Shown: piece by piece, positions 1 through 5,221 of the stretch
Position numbering within the stretch: position 1 is the first letter of the stretch
How the letters are laid out: each line of letters begins with the position of its first letter
Assembly (NCBI GenBank): GCA_964511385.1
Contig: CAZEFE010000030.1
Span: forward strand, 1-5,221
Reading direction: 5' to 3'
From: CAILHX01 sp964511385
GTDB taxonomy: Bacteria > Pseudomonadota > Gammaproteobacteria > Burkholderiales > Methylophilaceae
Length of the DNA stretch: 5,221 bases
Position numbers and translations under genes: made by a program
Notes under the pieces: generated by a model
What the model was told of the DNA's origin: nothing
The model's input: only the letters and a program-made list of their open reading frames with translations
Databases searched by the model: none

Positions 1-79
1 GGCGGCCAACCATCCGGAAGGCGGCGCCGTGCTGACCCTGACCCTGCCGCTGGCCCAGTTGGGGCCCCACGCGGACTAA
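1..79 (+). CDS. C-terminal end of a probable sensor histidine kinase (partial)
   Basis: An open frame enters from the left edge (codons start at base 2) and stops at TAA 77-79. The 25 visible residues include NHPEGGAVLTLTLPL. This is typical of the extreme C-terminus of the HATPase domain of two-component sensor kinases, where a Gly-rich turn is followed by an alternating beta strand ending in LPL. Only this tail is visible, so the sensed signal, the partner regulator and the subfamily cannot be read. It lies on the same strand as the operon downstream but is separated from it by 273 bases, and is probably a separate unit. Whether its response regulator acts on the downstream genes is unknown. 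The palindrome downstream is an inverted repeat, unlike the direct repeats usual for OmpR-type regulators. The family call is moderately secure. Confidence 0.6.
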   Translation, partial: AANHPEGGAVLTLTLPLAQLGPHAD

Positions 80-134
80 TGACTTTTTGTTCGCGCCGGC
101 CGGGACATGCATCAGTCAGCGCTTTGAAGTGGTT

Positions 135-146
135 AGGAAGTTTCCT
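135..146. repeat. Short palindrome AGGAA-GT-TTCCT in the intergenic region
   Basis: Five-base arms AGGAA (135-139) and TTCCT (142-146) flank a 2-base centre. It has no second copy in the window and no T-run, so it is not a terminator. It may be chance. Elsewhere in 80-241 the only other obvious symmetry is ATTTTAAAAT (196-205); no gene or riboswitch is recognised there. Confidence 0.2.
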
Positions 147-241
147 GGATTCACTGAAACTGGAATTTAGGTTTTCGGTATACGAAGCCCGGGGCATTTT
201 AAAATCGTCATAAAACAATTAGATAGAAACATGGTTCGGTG

Positions 242-249
242 TTGGCATG
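242..249 (+). repeat. TTGGCATG element, upstream flank of site 1
   Basis: TTGGCATG lies 7 bases before the ATATGAAG arm. The near-identical TTGGCGTG is at 291-298. The same pair occurs around site 2 at 5063-5070 and 5112-5119 with the same offsets. It may be a second protein-binding half-site or part of a promoter element. The function is unknown. Confidence 0.5.
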
Positions 250-253
250 CAAA

Positions 254-282
254 TTGATATGAAGAAAAAAATATTCTTCATA
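254..282 (+). promoter_or_regulatory. Possible sigma70-type promoter inside operator site 1
   Basis: TTGATA (254-259) matches the -35 consensus at five of six positions. With a 17-base spacer it is followed by TTCATA (277-282), a poor -10 match. The corresponding bases at site 2 are GTGATA (5075-5080) and TTCATA (5098-5103). If this is the promoter, the palindrome covers it completely, as expected for repression. The -10 match is weak and no better candidate stands out in 80-252, so this is tentative. Confidence 0.25.
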
Positions 283-352
283 CCTTTGCTTTGGCGTGCA
301 CGCATTGCGACCTTTGCCTGCTCCACGAATCGTCACTTCGCATTACTTCGCG

Positions 353-982
353 ATGCCGCAAGCGCGGACGATCCCGCTTTGGCGGCGCGGAGCCGCTCTG
401 GCTGTCTTGGTGGGATTGCATGCGGCCTTGGTTCTGGGCTTCGCCGTGGCGCCCCGGCCCGATCTGGCTGAGCGGTTGCAGACGCTTACGGTGCGCATGC
501 TGGAAATCGCCCCGGTTCGGTCCGAAGCCGTGCCGCCCGAGTTGCCACGGGAACCACCGCGTAGGAAGGCGCCAGTACCGCCACCGCTACTGGTTGCCGC
601 CGTGGCGGCAGAGACATCGAATTTTTCTACCGCCCCACAAGCGGAGCCCCGTCTGGTCGAGGCTGCACCATCCACGGTTGCAGCCACGCCGGCGCCTATC
701 GTTCCGCCGCGCTTCGACGCTGATTATCTGCGCAATCCGGCGCCGGAATATCCAGCGGTATCGCGTCGCATGGGCGAGGAAGGCAGGGTTGTGCTGCGTG
801 TCAGAGTCAGTGTGCAAGGATCGCCGCTGGCAGTCGAGCTAAAGCAGTCGTGCGGTTTCATTCGGCTCGACGAGGCGGCGCGCGCCGCCGTCGAGAAATG
901 GCGTTTCGTTCCAGCCCGACAGGGGGGGGATGCGATCGAATCCTGGGTGTTGGTGCCTCTGCACTTCACTTTGAGCCAGTAA
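353..982 (+). CDS. tonB: TonB family energy-transducing protein
   Basis: This is a 209-residue periplasm-spanning TonB, which carries proton-motive force from ExbB/ExbD to an outer-membrane receptor. A short basic N-terminus is followed by one membrane anchor (about residues 13-32) with His23 in GLHAAL, matching the functionally important His of E. coli TonB. The Ser four residues before it in E. coli is Leu here. A Pro/Ala-rich linker follows (about 52-130). The C-terminal TonB domain (about 131-209) has the family hallmarks YPAVSRRMGEEGRV, LDEAARAAVEKWRFVPAR and a final WVLVPLHF strand. ATG 353 is chosen because it gives a normal short cytoplasmic tail. An in-frame GTG at 296 would add 19 residues. 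Neither has a clear Shine-Dalgarno. It is first in the operon, and exbB starts 12 bases after its stop. The product call is firm; the start is uncertain. Confidence 0.9.
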   Translation: MPQARTIPLWRRGAALAVLVGLHAALVLGFAVAPRPDLAERLQTLTVRMLEIAPVRSEAVPPELPREPPRRKAPVPPPLLVAAVAAETSNFSTAPQAEPRLVEAAPSTVAATPAPIVPPRFDADYLRNPAPEYPAVSRRMGEEGRVVLRVRVSVQGSPLAVELKQSCGFIRLDEAARAAVEKWRFVPARQGGDAIESWVLVPLHFTLSQ

Positions 983-994
983 GGAGAAAGCAGC

Positions 995-1729
995 ATGCAT
1001 GCAAATCTCGGTATCGTGCATTTTTGGGCGCAGGCGGACGCCGTGAATCGTTCCGTCGCGGTCCTGTTGGTCGTCCTGTCGGTCGTCAGTTGGTATGTCA
1101 TGCTCGGCAAGCTGGCCGTCTATGCCCGAACCCGGCGCTGCCATAAGCGTGCGCTGGAAGCGTTCTGGAGCGCGGCGAACCTTCCCGCCGCAATCGAAGC
1201 CATACGTCGCGAGGATCGTACTGGCATCCTCGCAAGCCTTGCCGTCACGGGTGCCAATACGGCGGAATTGCAGCGCGAAAATGCCGCCTGCAGCATCGGC
1301 GCCGGTGTCAGCGCCAGCGAGGCCGTGACTCGCTCGCTGCGTAGCCAGATCGTCGAATCCCAGGCGAGGATCGAAAGCGGACTGACCTTCCTCGCCTCGG
1401 TGGGATCGACGGCGCCATTCATCGGGCTGTTCGGCACGGTCTGGGGCATATACCACGCTCTAGTGGGGCTTTCCGGGGCAACCCAGGTCGTCCTCGACAA
1501 GGTGGCCGGGCCGGTCGGCGAGGCGCTGATCATGACCGCCGCCGGACTCTTCGTCGCAATTCCCGCCGTGCTCGCCTACAACGCTTTCACCCGCGCTAAT
1601 CGGCTGACGCTGGCGCATCTCGACGGCTTTGCCCACGACCTGCATGCCTATCTCGTCACCGGCCGTCGCGGCCGGCCCGGCGACAAGCTGGTCGAGCTCG
1701 ATGCGGCGCGCGGCGCGCGCACGGCCTGA
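995..1729 (+). CDS. exbB: ExbB, proton channel subunit of the TonB motor
   Basis: This 244-residue MotA/TolQ/ExbB family protein has the length of E. coli ExbB. ExbB forms the inner-membrane pentamer that surrounds ExbD and powers TonB. Three membrane segments are visible at about residues 20-42, 130-152 and 176-198, with a cytoplasmic region between the first two. The signature APFIGLFGTVWGI lies in segment 2. Segment 3 carries GEALIMTAAGLFVAIPAV. Thr148, Glu176 and Thr181 fall at the same numbers as the proton-path residues of E. coli ExbB, so the channel looks intact. AAGGAG (981-986) overlaps the tonB stop and sits 8 bases before the ATG, which fixes the start and suggests translational coupling to tonB. 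exbD follows after 9 bases. TolQ is the main alternative, but the tonB and receptor neighbours favour ExbB. Confidence 0.93.
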   Translation: MHANLGIVHFWAQADAVNRSVAVLLVVLSVVSWYVMLGKLAVYARTRRCHKRALEAFWSAANLPAAIEAIRREDRTGILASLAVTGANTAELQRENAACSIGAGVSASEAVTRSLRSQIVESQARIESGLTFLASVGSTAPFIGLFGTVWGIYHALVGLSGATQVVLDKVAGPVGEALIMTAAGLFVAIPAVLAYNAFTRANRLTLAHLDGFAHDLHAYLVTGRRGRPGDKLVELDAARGARTA

Positions 1730-1738
1730 GGCGCGGTC

Positions 1739-2155
1739 ATGGCATTCGGCGCATTCAGCGAGGAAGGGCTGGCCCAGCCGATGGCCGAGATCAACACCAC
1801 GCCGCTGGTCGACGTGATGCTGGTGCTGCTGGTCATTTTCATCATCACGGCGCCGCTGTTTCATCAGGCGGTGCCGGTCGATCTGCCCAGGGTCGACTCG
1901 ACCCGGCTGGACGACAAGCCGCTCACCCTTGCGGTGGCGGTCGATGCCGCGGGAGGGGTGCATGTGGATGGCGTCGAGGTCGCGCGCGCCGAGCTGGGCG
2001 CGCGCTTCGCCGCGGCCACCGAGGCTGGCCGACAGCCTGAAATGCATCTGCGCGCCGACCGCGGCACGCGCTACGAGCGTGTCACCGAGGTGCTGGCCGA
2101 AGCGCAGCGGGCGGGAATCGTGAAGATCGCATTCGTAACCGAACCGGCCCGATAG
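1739..2155 (+). CDS. exbD: ExbD, biopolymer transport protein of the TonB motor
   Basis: This 138-residue protein (E. coli ExbD has 141) has a short cytoplasmic N-terminus, one membrane helix (about residues 22-44) and a periplasmic domain. The segment EINTTPLVDVMLVLLVIF is the classic ExbD/TolR signature. Asp25 matches the essential protonatable Asp25 of E. coli ExbD. The periplasmic part ends with the usual YERVTEVLAEAQRAGI helix and the KIAFVTEP strand. GAGG (1728-1731) overlaps the exbB stop and lies 7 bases before the ATG, so translation is probably coupled to exbB. TolR shares the fold, but the gene order tonB-exbB-exbD-receptor makes ExbD much more likely. The receptor gene starts 28 bases after the stop. 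Confidence 0.93.
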   Translation: MAFGAFSEEGLAQPMAEINTTPLVDVMLVLLVIFIITAPLFHQAVPVDLPRVDSTRLDDKPLTLAVAVDAAGGVHVDGVEVARAELGARFAAATEAGRQPEMHLRADRGTRYERVTEVLAEAQRAGIVKIAFVTEPAR

Positions 2156-2183
2156 CCGGAATTCAATCAGGGGGATATTTCGA

Positions 2184-4226
2184 ATGAAAAGCAGGAAGCG
2201 GATTCTTTCTCTGGCGGTGGGAATCGTCGGCGTATCTACGGCTTTGGCCGACACGCAACTTCCTGAAATCCGCATCAGCGGGAGCGGCGAGAAGCCGAAA
2301 GGAAGCCTCACCATAGAAGCGAGCGGTCTTCCCGCAGCGGTGACGGTGATCGGACGCGAGGAAATCGAGCGGACCAACGTTGGGCGGGACTATACCGATT
2401 TGCTTCGCCGCGTACCAGGAATCAACGCCTACAGCTTCGGCCAGGGCGACATCGGCAGCCCGATCAAGATGCGCGGTTTTACGGGAACCGGTGCGCATGG
2501 CGGCGATGTCGCCATCTACATCGATGGCGTGCCGCAGAACTTCCCTTCGGCCAATCAGGGCGGGCCGGGCATGAGCGACCTGTCATGGCTGACACCCGAC
2601 ATGATCGAGCGCATCGAGGTCATCAAAGGACCTTTCTCGGCACTGTATGGAGACCAGAACCGCGCCGGCGCGATCAACATCGTTACGCGCAACAGCGGCG
2701 AGTCGAGCATTGGCGCCAGCGTCGGCAGCTATGGCTCCGCGCGCGGTACGCTGGTGCACTCGGCCGAGCATTCCTCCGTCCGCAGCTTTGTCGTCGCCGA
2801 TCTGTACAGGACGGACGGCTATCGCGACAACTCGGATGGGGTTCGTGGTTCGGTATTCGCCAAAGCGTCGATGACTGTCGGGGACGCCGTCTGGGCGCTG
2901 CGCGGCAACTACTACAAGTCGGACTGGAACGCGCCGGGCTATCTCCGTTACACCGAACTGGTCAGCGGCGCGGTCAAGCCGAACGACCGGGATCCGTATG
3001 CACCCAAGCTCTGGGGAGATACGGAGCGGTACGGACTCGTTCTGACGCGCACGCCCTCCAAGGGCGAGGAAGGGCTGCATGCCACGGCGTATGCCGAGCA
3101 TTACGACAAAAGGCGCGCCAACCCGGTCACTGGCAACGTCAATGCCCTCAACGTGCAAAACGACGATCGTGCCGTCGCTGGCGCCAGAGCACTTTACAAC
3201 ATCGTATTCACAGACCGTGCCGCGCTTGCCTTTGGCGGGGAGGTGCGTGCAGACCGTGGCACGGGAGTCAACCAACGCTGGCCCACTTCGGCCGGCCCCG
3301 GCAATACCTACAGCAACAATTGGGATCTCGATCTGCTCACCTACGGTTTATTCGTCCAGGGGCAATATCGTGTTCTCGACAGCCTCAAGCTGGTCGGAGG
3401 CCTGCGCGTCGATGCCTTCGATTACAGCATCGAAAACCGCAAGCGCCCGGCGGCCTCTCTGGATTACAACAAGTCGGTAAAGACGCCGCGCGCCGGGGTC
3501 GTCTGGACGCCGGTGAAGACCCTCGACTTCTTCGCCAACGTCGGGGAAGGGTTCCGTTCTCCGGCAGAACGGGAGCTGTCTCCGCCCGGTGGCGTCGGCC
3601 CGCTCGGGGCCGCCGGCGGCAGCCCATTTCCCGATCTGAAACCGCCCAAGGTCAAGGCCTATGATTTCGGCTTCAATGCCGCTCTCGGCTCTCAATGGAA
3701 AGTCTCGGCGGCGAAATACCATTCCCTGAACCAGGGCGAGATACGCGAAACGACTCCAGGCAGCGGCGTCTATGCCAACCTCGGCGACACGACGCGAGAC
3801 GGTTGGGAAATCGATCTTCACTTCTTTGCCACCGACGCGCTCAGCTTCTACGCCAGCTACGGCAAGGTGAAGGGGCGCGTGAATAACCCGACCACGGTCG
3901 AGCAGAACCTGATCTCCGGGTTGCCGGAGGACACTTATCGGCTCGGCGCCGAATACGCCACACAGCTGGCGGGCGGCAGGCTGTTCGTCAATGCCGATGC
4001 CTTCCATATCTCGGGGGCGCCGTACTACTCCGGAGTTAGTCCGGCGCCGCTTTTTAGCCGCCCCTATACCCGTTACGACCTGCGCCTGTCTTTCGAGCAG
4101 GGGCGCTGGCGCTATACCGGCTTCGGCACCTTCCAGCCGCGCGACTACGCGAGCGAACAGGCCGGTGCGACCGTCGACCCGCGCCCGAAAGCCGATGTCG
4201 GCGTGGCCGTGGCCTACAAGTTCTGA
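2184..4226 (+). CDS. TonB-dependent outer-membrane receptor, ligand unknown (probable metal or metal chelate)
   Basis: This is a 680-residue outer-membrane gated porin. Residues 1-22 form a signal peptide (basic MKSRKR, hydrophobic core, cleavage after ALA). The mature protein begins almost directly with a TonB-box-like stretch, PEIRISG (27-33). There is no N-terminal STN signalling domain, so it is not a FecA-type receptor with its own sigma/anti-sigma pair. The plug covers about 45-170 and has typical LLRRVPGI, IKMRGF, IYIDGVPQ, IERIEVIKGPFSALYG and INIVTR motifs. The barrel runs to the end and finishes with alternating residues and a terminal Phe, the usual outer-membrane assembly signal. 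No cysteine is present. A strong ribosome site AGGGGGA (2169-2175) lies 8 bases before the ATG. The ligand cannot be read from sequence. Its own TonB motor and the DUF4198 neighbours suggest a metal such as nickel or cobalt, while an iron or copper chelate is also possible. Confidence 0.92.
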   Translation: MKSRKRILSLAVGIVGVSTALADTQLPEIRISGSGEKPKGSLTIEASGLPAAVTVIGREEIERTNVGRDYTDLLRRVPGINAYSFGQGDIGSPIKMRGFTGTGAHGGDVAIYIDGVPQNFPSANQGGPGMSDLSWLTPDMIERIEVIKGPFSALYGDQNRAGAINIVTRNSGESSIGASVGSYGSARGTLVHSAEHSSVRSFVVADLYRTDGYRDNSDGVRGSVFAKASMTVGDAVWALRGNYYKSDWNAPGYLRYTELVSGAVKPNDRDPYAPKLWGDTERYGLVLTRTPSKGEEGLHATAYAEHYDKRRANPVTGNVNALNVQNDDRAVAGARALYNIVFTDRAALAFGGEVRADRGTGVNQRWPTSAGPGNTYSNNWDLDLLTYGLFVQGQYRVLDSLKLVGGLRVDAFDYSIENRKRPAASLDYNKSVKTPRAGVVWTPVKTLDFFANVGEGFRSPAERELSPPGGVGPLGAAGGSPFPDLKPPKVKAYDFGFNAALGSQWKVSAAKYHSLNQGEIRETTPGSGVYANLGDTTRDGWEIDLHFFATDALSFYASYGKVKGRVNNPTTVEQNLISGLPEDTYRLGAEYATQLAGGRLFVNADAFHISGAPYYSGVSPAPLFSRPYTRYDLRLSFEQGRWRYTGFGTFQPRDYASEQAGATVDPRPKADVGVAVAYKF

Positions 4227-4247
4227 TTCCAACCAAAGGAGAAAACC

Positions 4248-4952
4248 ATGCTTCTTCGCAAACCGCAGGCATTGCTTCTTTCCGCCGCATTGCTTGCCCT
4301 GAGCGGCAAGGTGCTTGCCCACGATGCCTGGATCGAGGCGCGCGGGGCCGAGTACGTCGTTCTTTATGGACACGGAGACAAGAGTGAGAGTTACGCGCCG
4401 GCAAAGGTCAAGGCCGTGTCGGCGATCGATGCCAAGGGCCAGCCGCTGCCGGTCGTGAAGGAGGCCGGAGCGGAATCGTTGCGCGTCACCCTGAAAGGGC
4501 AACCCGCTCTCGCCACGCTGCATTTCGACAACGGCTACTGGAGCAAGACCACCGAAGGATCGAAGAATCTGCCGAAAAACGAGGTGCCGGGAGTGTTGAG
4601 CGCCATGCATTCTGTGAAATTCGGCAAGACGATATTCGCGTGGACGGCGGTTGCGAGCAAGCCGCAGGGCCTGCAGCTGGAAATCGTCCCACTCGCTTCG
4701 TCGGCGCCCGAAGCCGGCAAGGAAATCACGGTCCAGGTGCTGTGGGAAGGGAAACCCCTGTCCGGAGCGAAAATTACGCGCTCTGAGTACAGCAAGGAGA
4801 AACCGATCGAGACCGATGCCGAAGGTAAGGCGCGGGTGCCGGTTGTCGCCGGCCGGCAGATGCTGGGTACCAGCCACAAGCACGATCTGAGCAACGATCC
4901 GCGCGCCGACAGCTACTCCGTATCGGCCAACCTGGTGTTCACGGCGCGCTGA
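4248..4952 (+). CDS. Secreted periplasmic DUF4198/COG5266-type protein, probable metal handling
   Basis: This 234-residue protein has a signal peptide (1-24) with predicted cleavage VLA|HDAWIEA, giving a mature protein that starts with His-Asp. The AHDxWxE start, the GHGDKSE segment (41-47), GYWSKTTEGSKN (96-107) and a C-terminal Ig-like/carboxypeptidase-regulatory-like domain (about 155-205, with GKPLSGAKI and TDAEGKARVPV) together match the DUF4198 family. COG5266 within it is annotated as a periplasmic component of cobalt/nickel transport. A free N-terminal His could bind metal, and a SHKHD cluster (209-213) adds two more His residues; metal binding is inferred. GGAG (4238-4241) lies 6 bases before the ATG, and the gap to the receptor stop is 21 bases, so it is the last gene of the operon. 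The family call is fairly secure; the role is not proven. Confidence 0.85.
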   Translation: MLLRKPQALLLSAALLALSGKVLAHDAWIEARGAEYVVLYGHGDKSESYAPAKVKAVSAIDAKGQPLPVVKEAGAESLRVTLKGQPALATLHFDNGYWSKTTEGSKNLPKNEVPGVLSAMHSVKFGKTIFAWTAVASKPQGLQLEIVPLASSAPEAGKEITVQVLWEGKPLSGAKITRSEYSKEKPIETDAEGKARVPVVAGRQMLGTSHKHDLSNDPRADSYSVSANLVFTAR

Positions 4953-4989
4953 GTGGAAGCATTCCTATCGCTTTGGACTTTGCGTGGCA

Positions 4990-5023
4990 GGGCGGCTTGC
5001 GGCATCCGCGCGGCTGTCCGCCC
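4990..5023 (+). terminator. GC-rich stem-loop after the operon (weak terminator candidate)
   Basis: GGGCGG (4990-4995) pairs with CCGCCC (5018-5023). Inside it, GCGG (4999-5002) pairs with CCGC (5006-5009) around a 3-base loop. The hairpin starts 38 bases after the stop of the DUF4198 gene and lies before operator site 2, where an operon end is expected. No T-run follows on either strand, so a standard Rho-independent terminator is not supported. It could be an mRNA 3'-end stabiliser or a chance GC-rich pairing. Confidence 0.3.
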
Positions 5024-5062
5024 GAAATACCGAAGCATCAAAGGCTTGTCCGCGTTGCCGGC

Positions 5063-5119
5063 TTGGCATGAATCGTGATATGAAGTAATGGTTTTTCTTC
5101 ATATTGACATGGTGGCATG
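5063..5119 (+). promoter_or_regulatory. Palindromic operator upstream of the second secreted protein (site 2)
   Basis: A perfect 8-base inverted repeat, ATATGAAG (5078-5085) and CTTCATAT (5097-5104), has an 11-base spacer and its axis at 5091. It matches site 1 in arm sequence and spacing. TTGGCATG (5063-5070) and GTGGCATG (5112-5119) flank it 49 bases apart, exactly as at site 1, while the spacer and the bases between arm and downstream flank have diverged. That pattern indicates selection on the arms and flanks and argues against a recent duplication. The palindrome ends 12-18 bases before the possible start codons, so a bound protein would block transcription or initiation. It implies that the gene at 5123 has its own promoter and is co-regulated with the tonB operon. 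Confidence 0.7.
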
Positions 5120-5122
5120 GCA

Positions 5123-5221
5123 ATGAGACGGTGTATTGGGGTTTTCTTTGTGCTGGGCCTGACAATGGCCCTGCCGGCCGCCGCTCACGACCTCTGGCTG
5201 GAGAAGGAGGGCAGCGGCCAT
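5123..5221 (+). CDS. N-terminus of a second secreted DUF4198-like protein (partial)
   Basis: The frame starts at ATG 5123 (in-frame alternative ATG 5117) and is open to the right edge; an in-frame TGA at 5105-5107 rules out any earlier start. GGTGG (5111-5115), 7 bases before 5123, is a weak ribosome site and favours 5123 over 5117. The visible 33 residues contain a signal peptide with a basic MRR start, a hydrophobic core and a predicted cut PAAA|HDLWLEKEG. The mature start His-Asp-Leu-Trp-Leu-Glu parallels His-Asp-Ala-Trp-Ile-Glu of the protein at 4248, a hallmark of DUF4198 proteins. It is therefore probably a second periplasmic protein of the same family. With the rest outside the window, its full domain content is unknown. 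The shared operator upstream supports a common role. Confidence 0.65.
   Translation, partial: MRRCIGVFFVLGLTMALPAAAHDLWLEKEGSGH

Larger units (their letters stand above)
242..298 (+). promoter_or_regulatory. Palindromic operator upstream of the tonB operon (site 1)
   Basis: A perfect inverted repeat has arms TATGAAGAA (258-266) and TTCTTCATA (274-282) around a 7-base A/T spacer, with its axis at base 270. The inner core ATATGAAG (257-264) and CTTCATA (276-282), 11 bases apart, recurs with the same spacing upstream of the secreted protein at 5123. The copies of TTGGCATG (242-249) and TTGGCGTG (291-298) flank the palindrome 49 bases apart, and the same arrangement is found at site 2. Over these 57 columns the two sites are identical at 37 positions, and the identities are concentrated in the arms and flanks. 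It lies 70 bases before the tonB ATG, so it probably overlaps or follows the promoter and would act as a repressor site. The regulator is not visible; a NikR-like protein is one candidate. Confidence 0.7.

Noticed and set aside
257..283. Fur or Zur box at the palindrome
   Set aside because: The arms do not match the GATAAT hexamer arrangement of Fur, and the centre and spacing do not match Zur sites.
80..352. Cobalamin or other metal riboswitch upstream of the operon
   Set aside because: No B12-box-like GCCACTG segment or extended set of paired stems is visible in the 273 bases.
247..471. Small + strand frame starting MQIDMKKKIFFIPLLW, like a signal peptide
   Set aside because: The MKKKIFF stretch is simply the operator palindrome read as codons. 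The frame has no ribosome site, overlaps tonB out of frame and loses any plausible protein character.
2184..2290. FecA-type signalling receptor controlled by an ECF sigma factor
   Set aside because: The mature N-terminus goes straight to the TonB box with no room for an STN domain, and no sigma/anti-sigma genes are in the window.
1460..2377. A 305-codon minus-strand frame across exbB, exbD and the receptor start
   Set aside because: It is antisense to clear exbB/exbD coding sequence, has low-complexity composition and no family motifs.
2585..3664. A 359-codon + strand frame inside the receptor gene
   Set aside because: It is an out-of-frame shadow of the receptor, rich in Arg/Gln, without domains.
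3348..4883. A 511-codon open frame on the minus strand across the receptor and DUF4198 genes
   Set aside because: It lies antisense to two well-supported genes, shows no recognisable domain and is Arg/Gly-rich as expected from GC-rich reverse-strand reading.

Overview
The window reads as part of a GC-rich Gram-negative chromosome, most likely a betaproteobacterium (an inference from base composition and protein style, not a proven assignment). It holds one complete five-gene operon on the + strand, with a partial gene at each edge. The left edge (1-79) is the last 25 codons of what looks like a sensor histidine kinase. A 273-base AT-richer intergenic stretch (80-352) follows and contains a strong palindrome.

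The operon is tonB (353-982), exbB (995-1729), exbD (1739-2155), a TonB-dependent outer-membrane receptor (2184-4226) and a secreted DUF4198/COG5266-type periplasmic protein (4248-4952). Gaps between genes are only 9-28 bases, so transcription as one unit is likely. TonB, ExbB and ExbD form the inner-membrane motor that passes proton-motive force to the outer-membrane receptor. The receptor would import a scarce ligand, and the DUF4198 protein would act on it in the periplasm. DUF4198/COG5266 proteins have been linked to nickel/cobalt transport, so a metal or metal chelate is the favoured cargo, but the sequence does not name the metal.

After a 170-base intergenic region with a GC-rich stem-loop, a second secreted protein starts at 5123 (or 5117) and runs off the right edge. 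Its mature N-terminus (His-Asp-Leu-Trp) matches that of the first DUF4198 protein (His-Asp-Ala-Trp), so it is probably a second member of that family.

The most notable finding is that the operon and this second gene are preceded by the same palindrome: ATATGAAG, 11 bases, CTTCATA. A TGGC(A/G)TG element flanks it on each side at identical distances in both copies (242-298 and 5063-5119). This points to a small regulon controlled by a dimeric or tetrameric DNA-binding regulator, not encoded here. The outer half-sites (ATATGA, 15 bases, TCATAC/T) resemble NikR operators in sequence and overall length, which gives a testable link to nickel.
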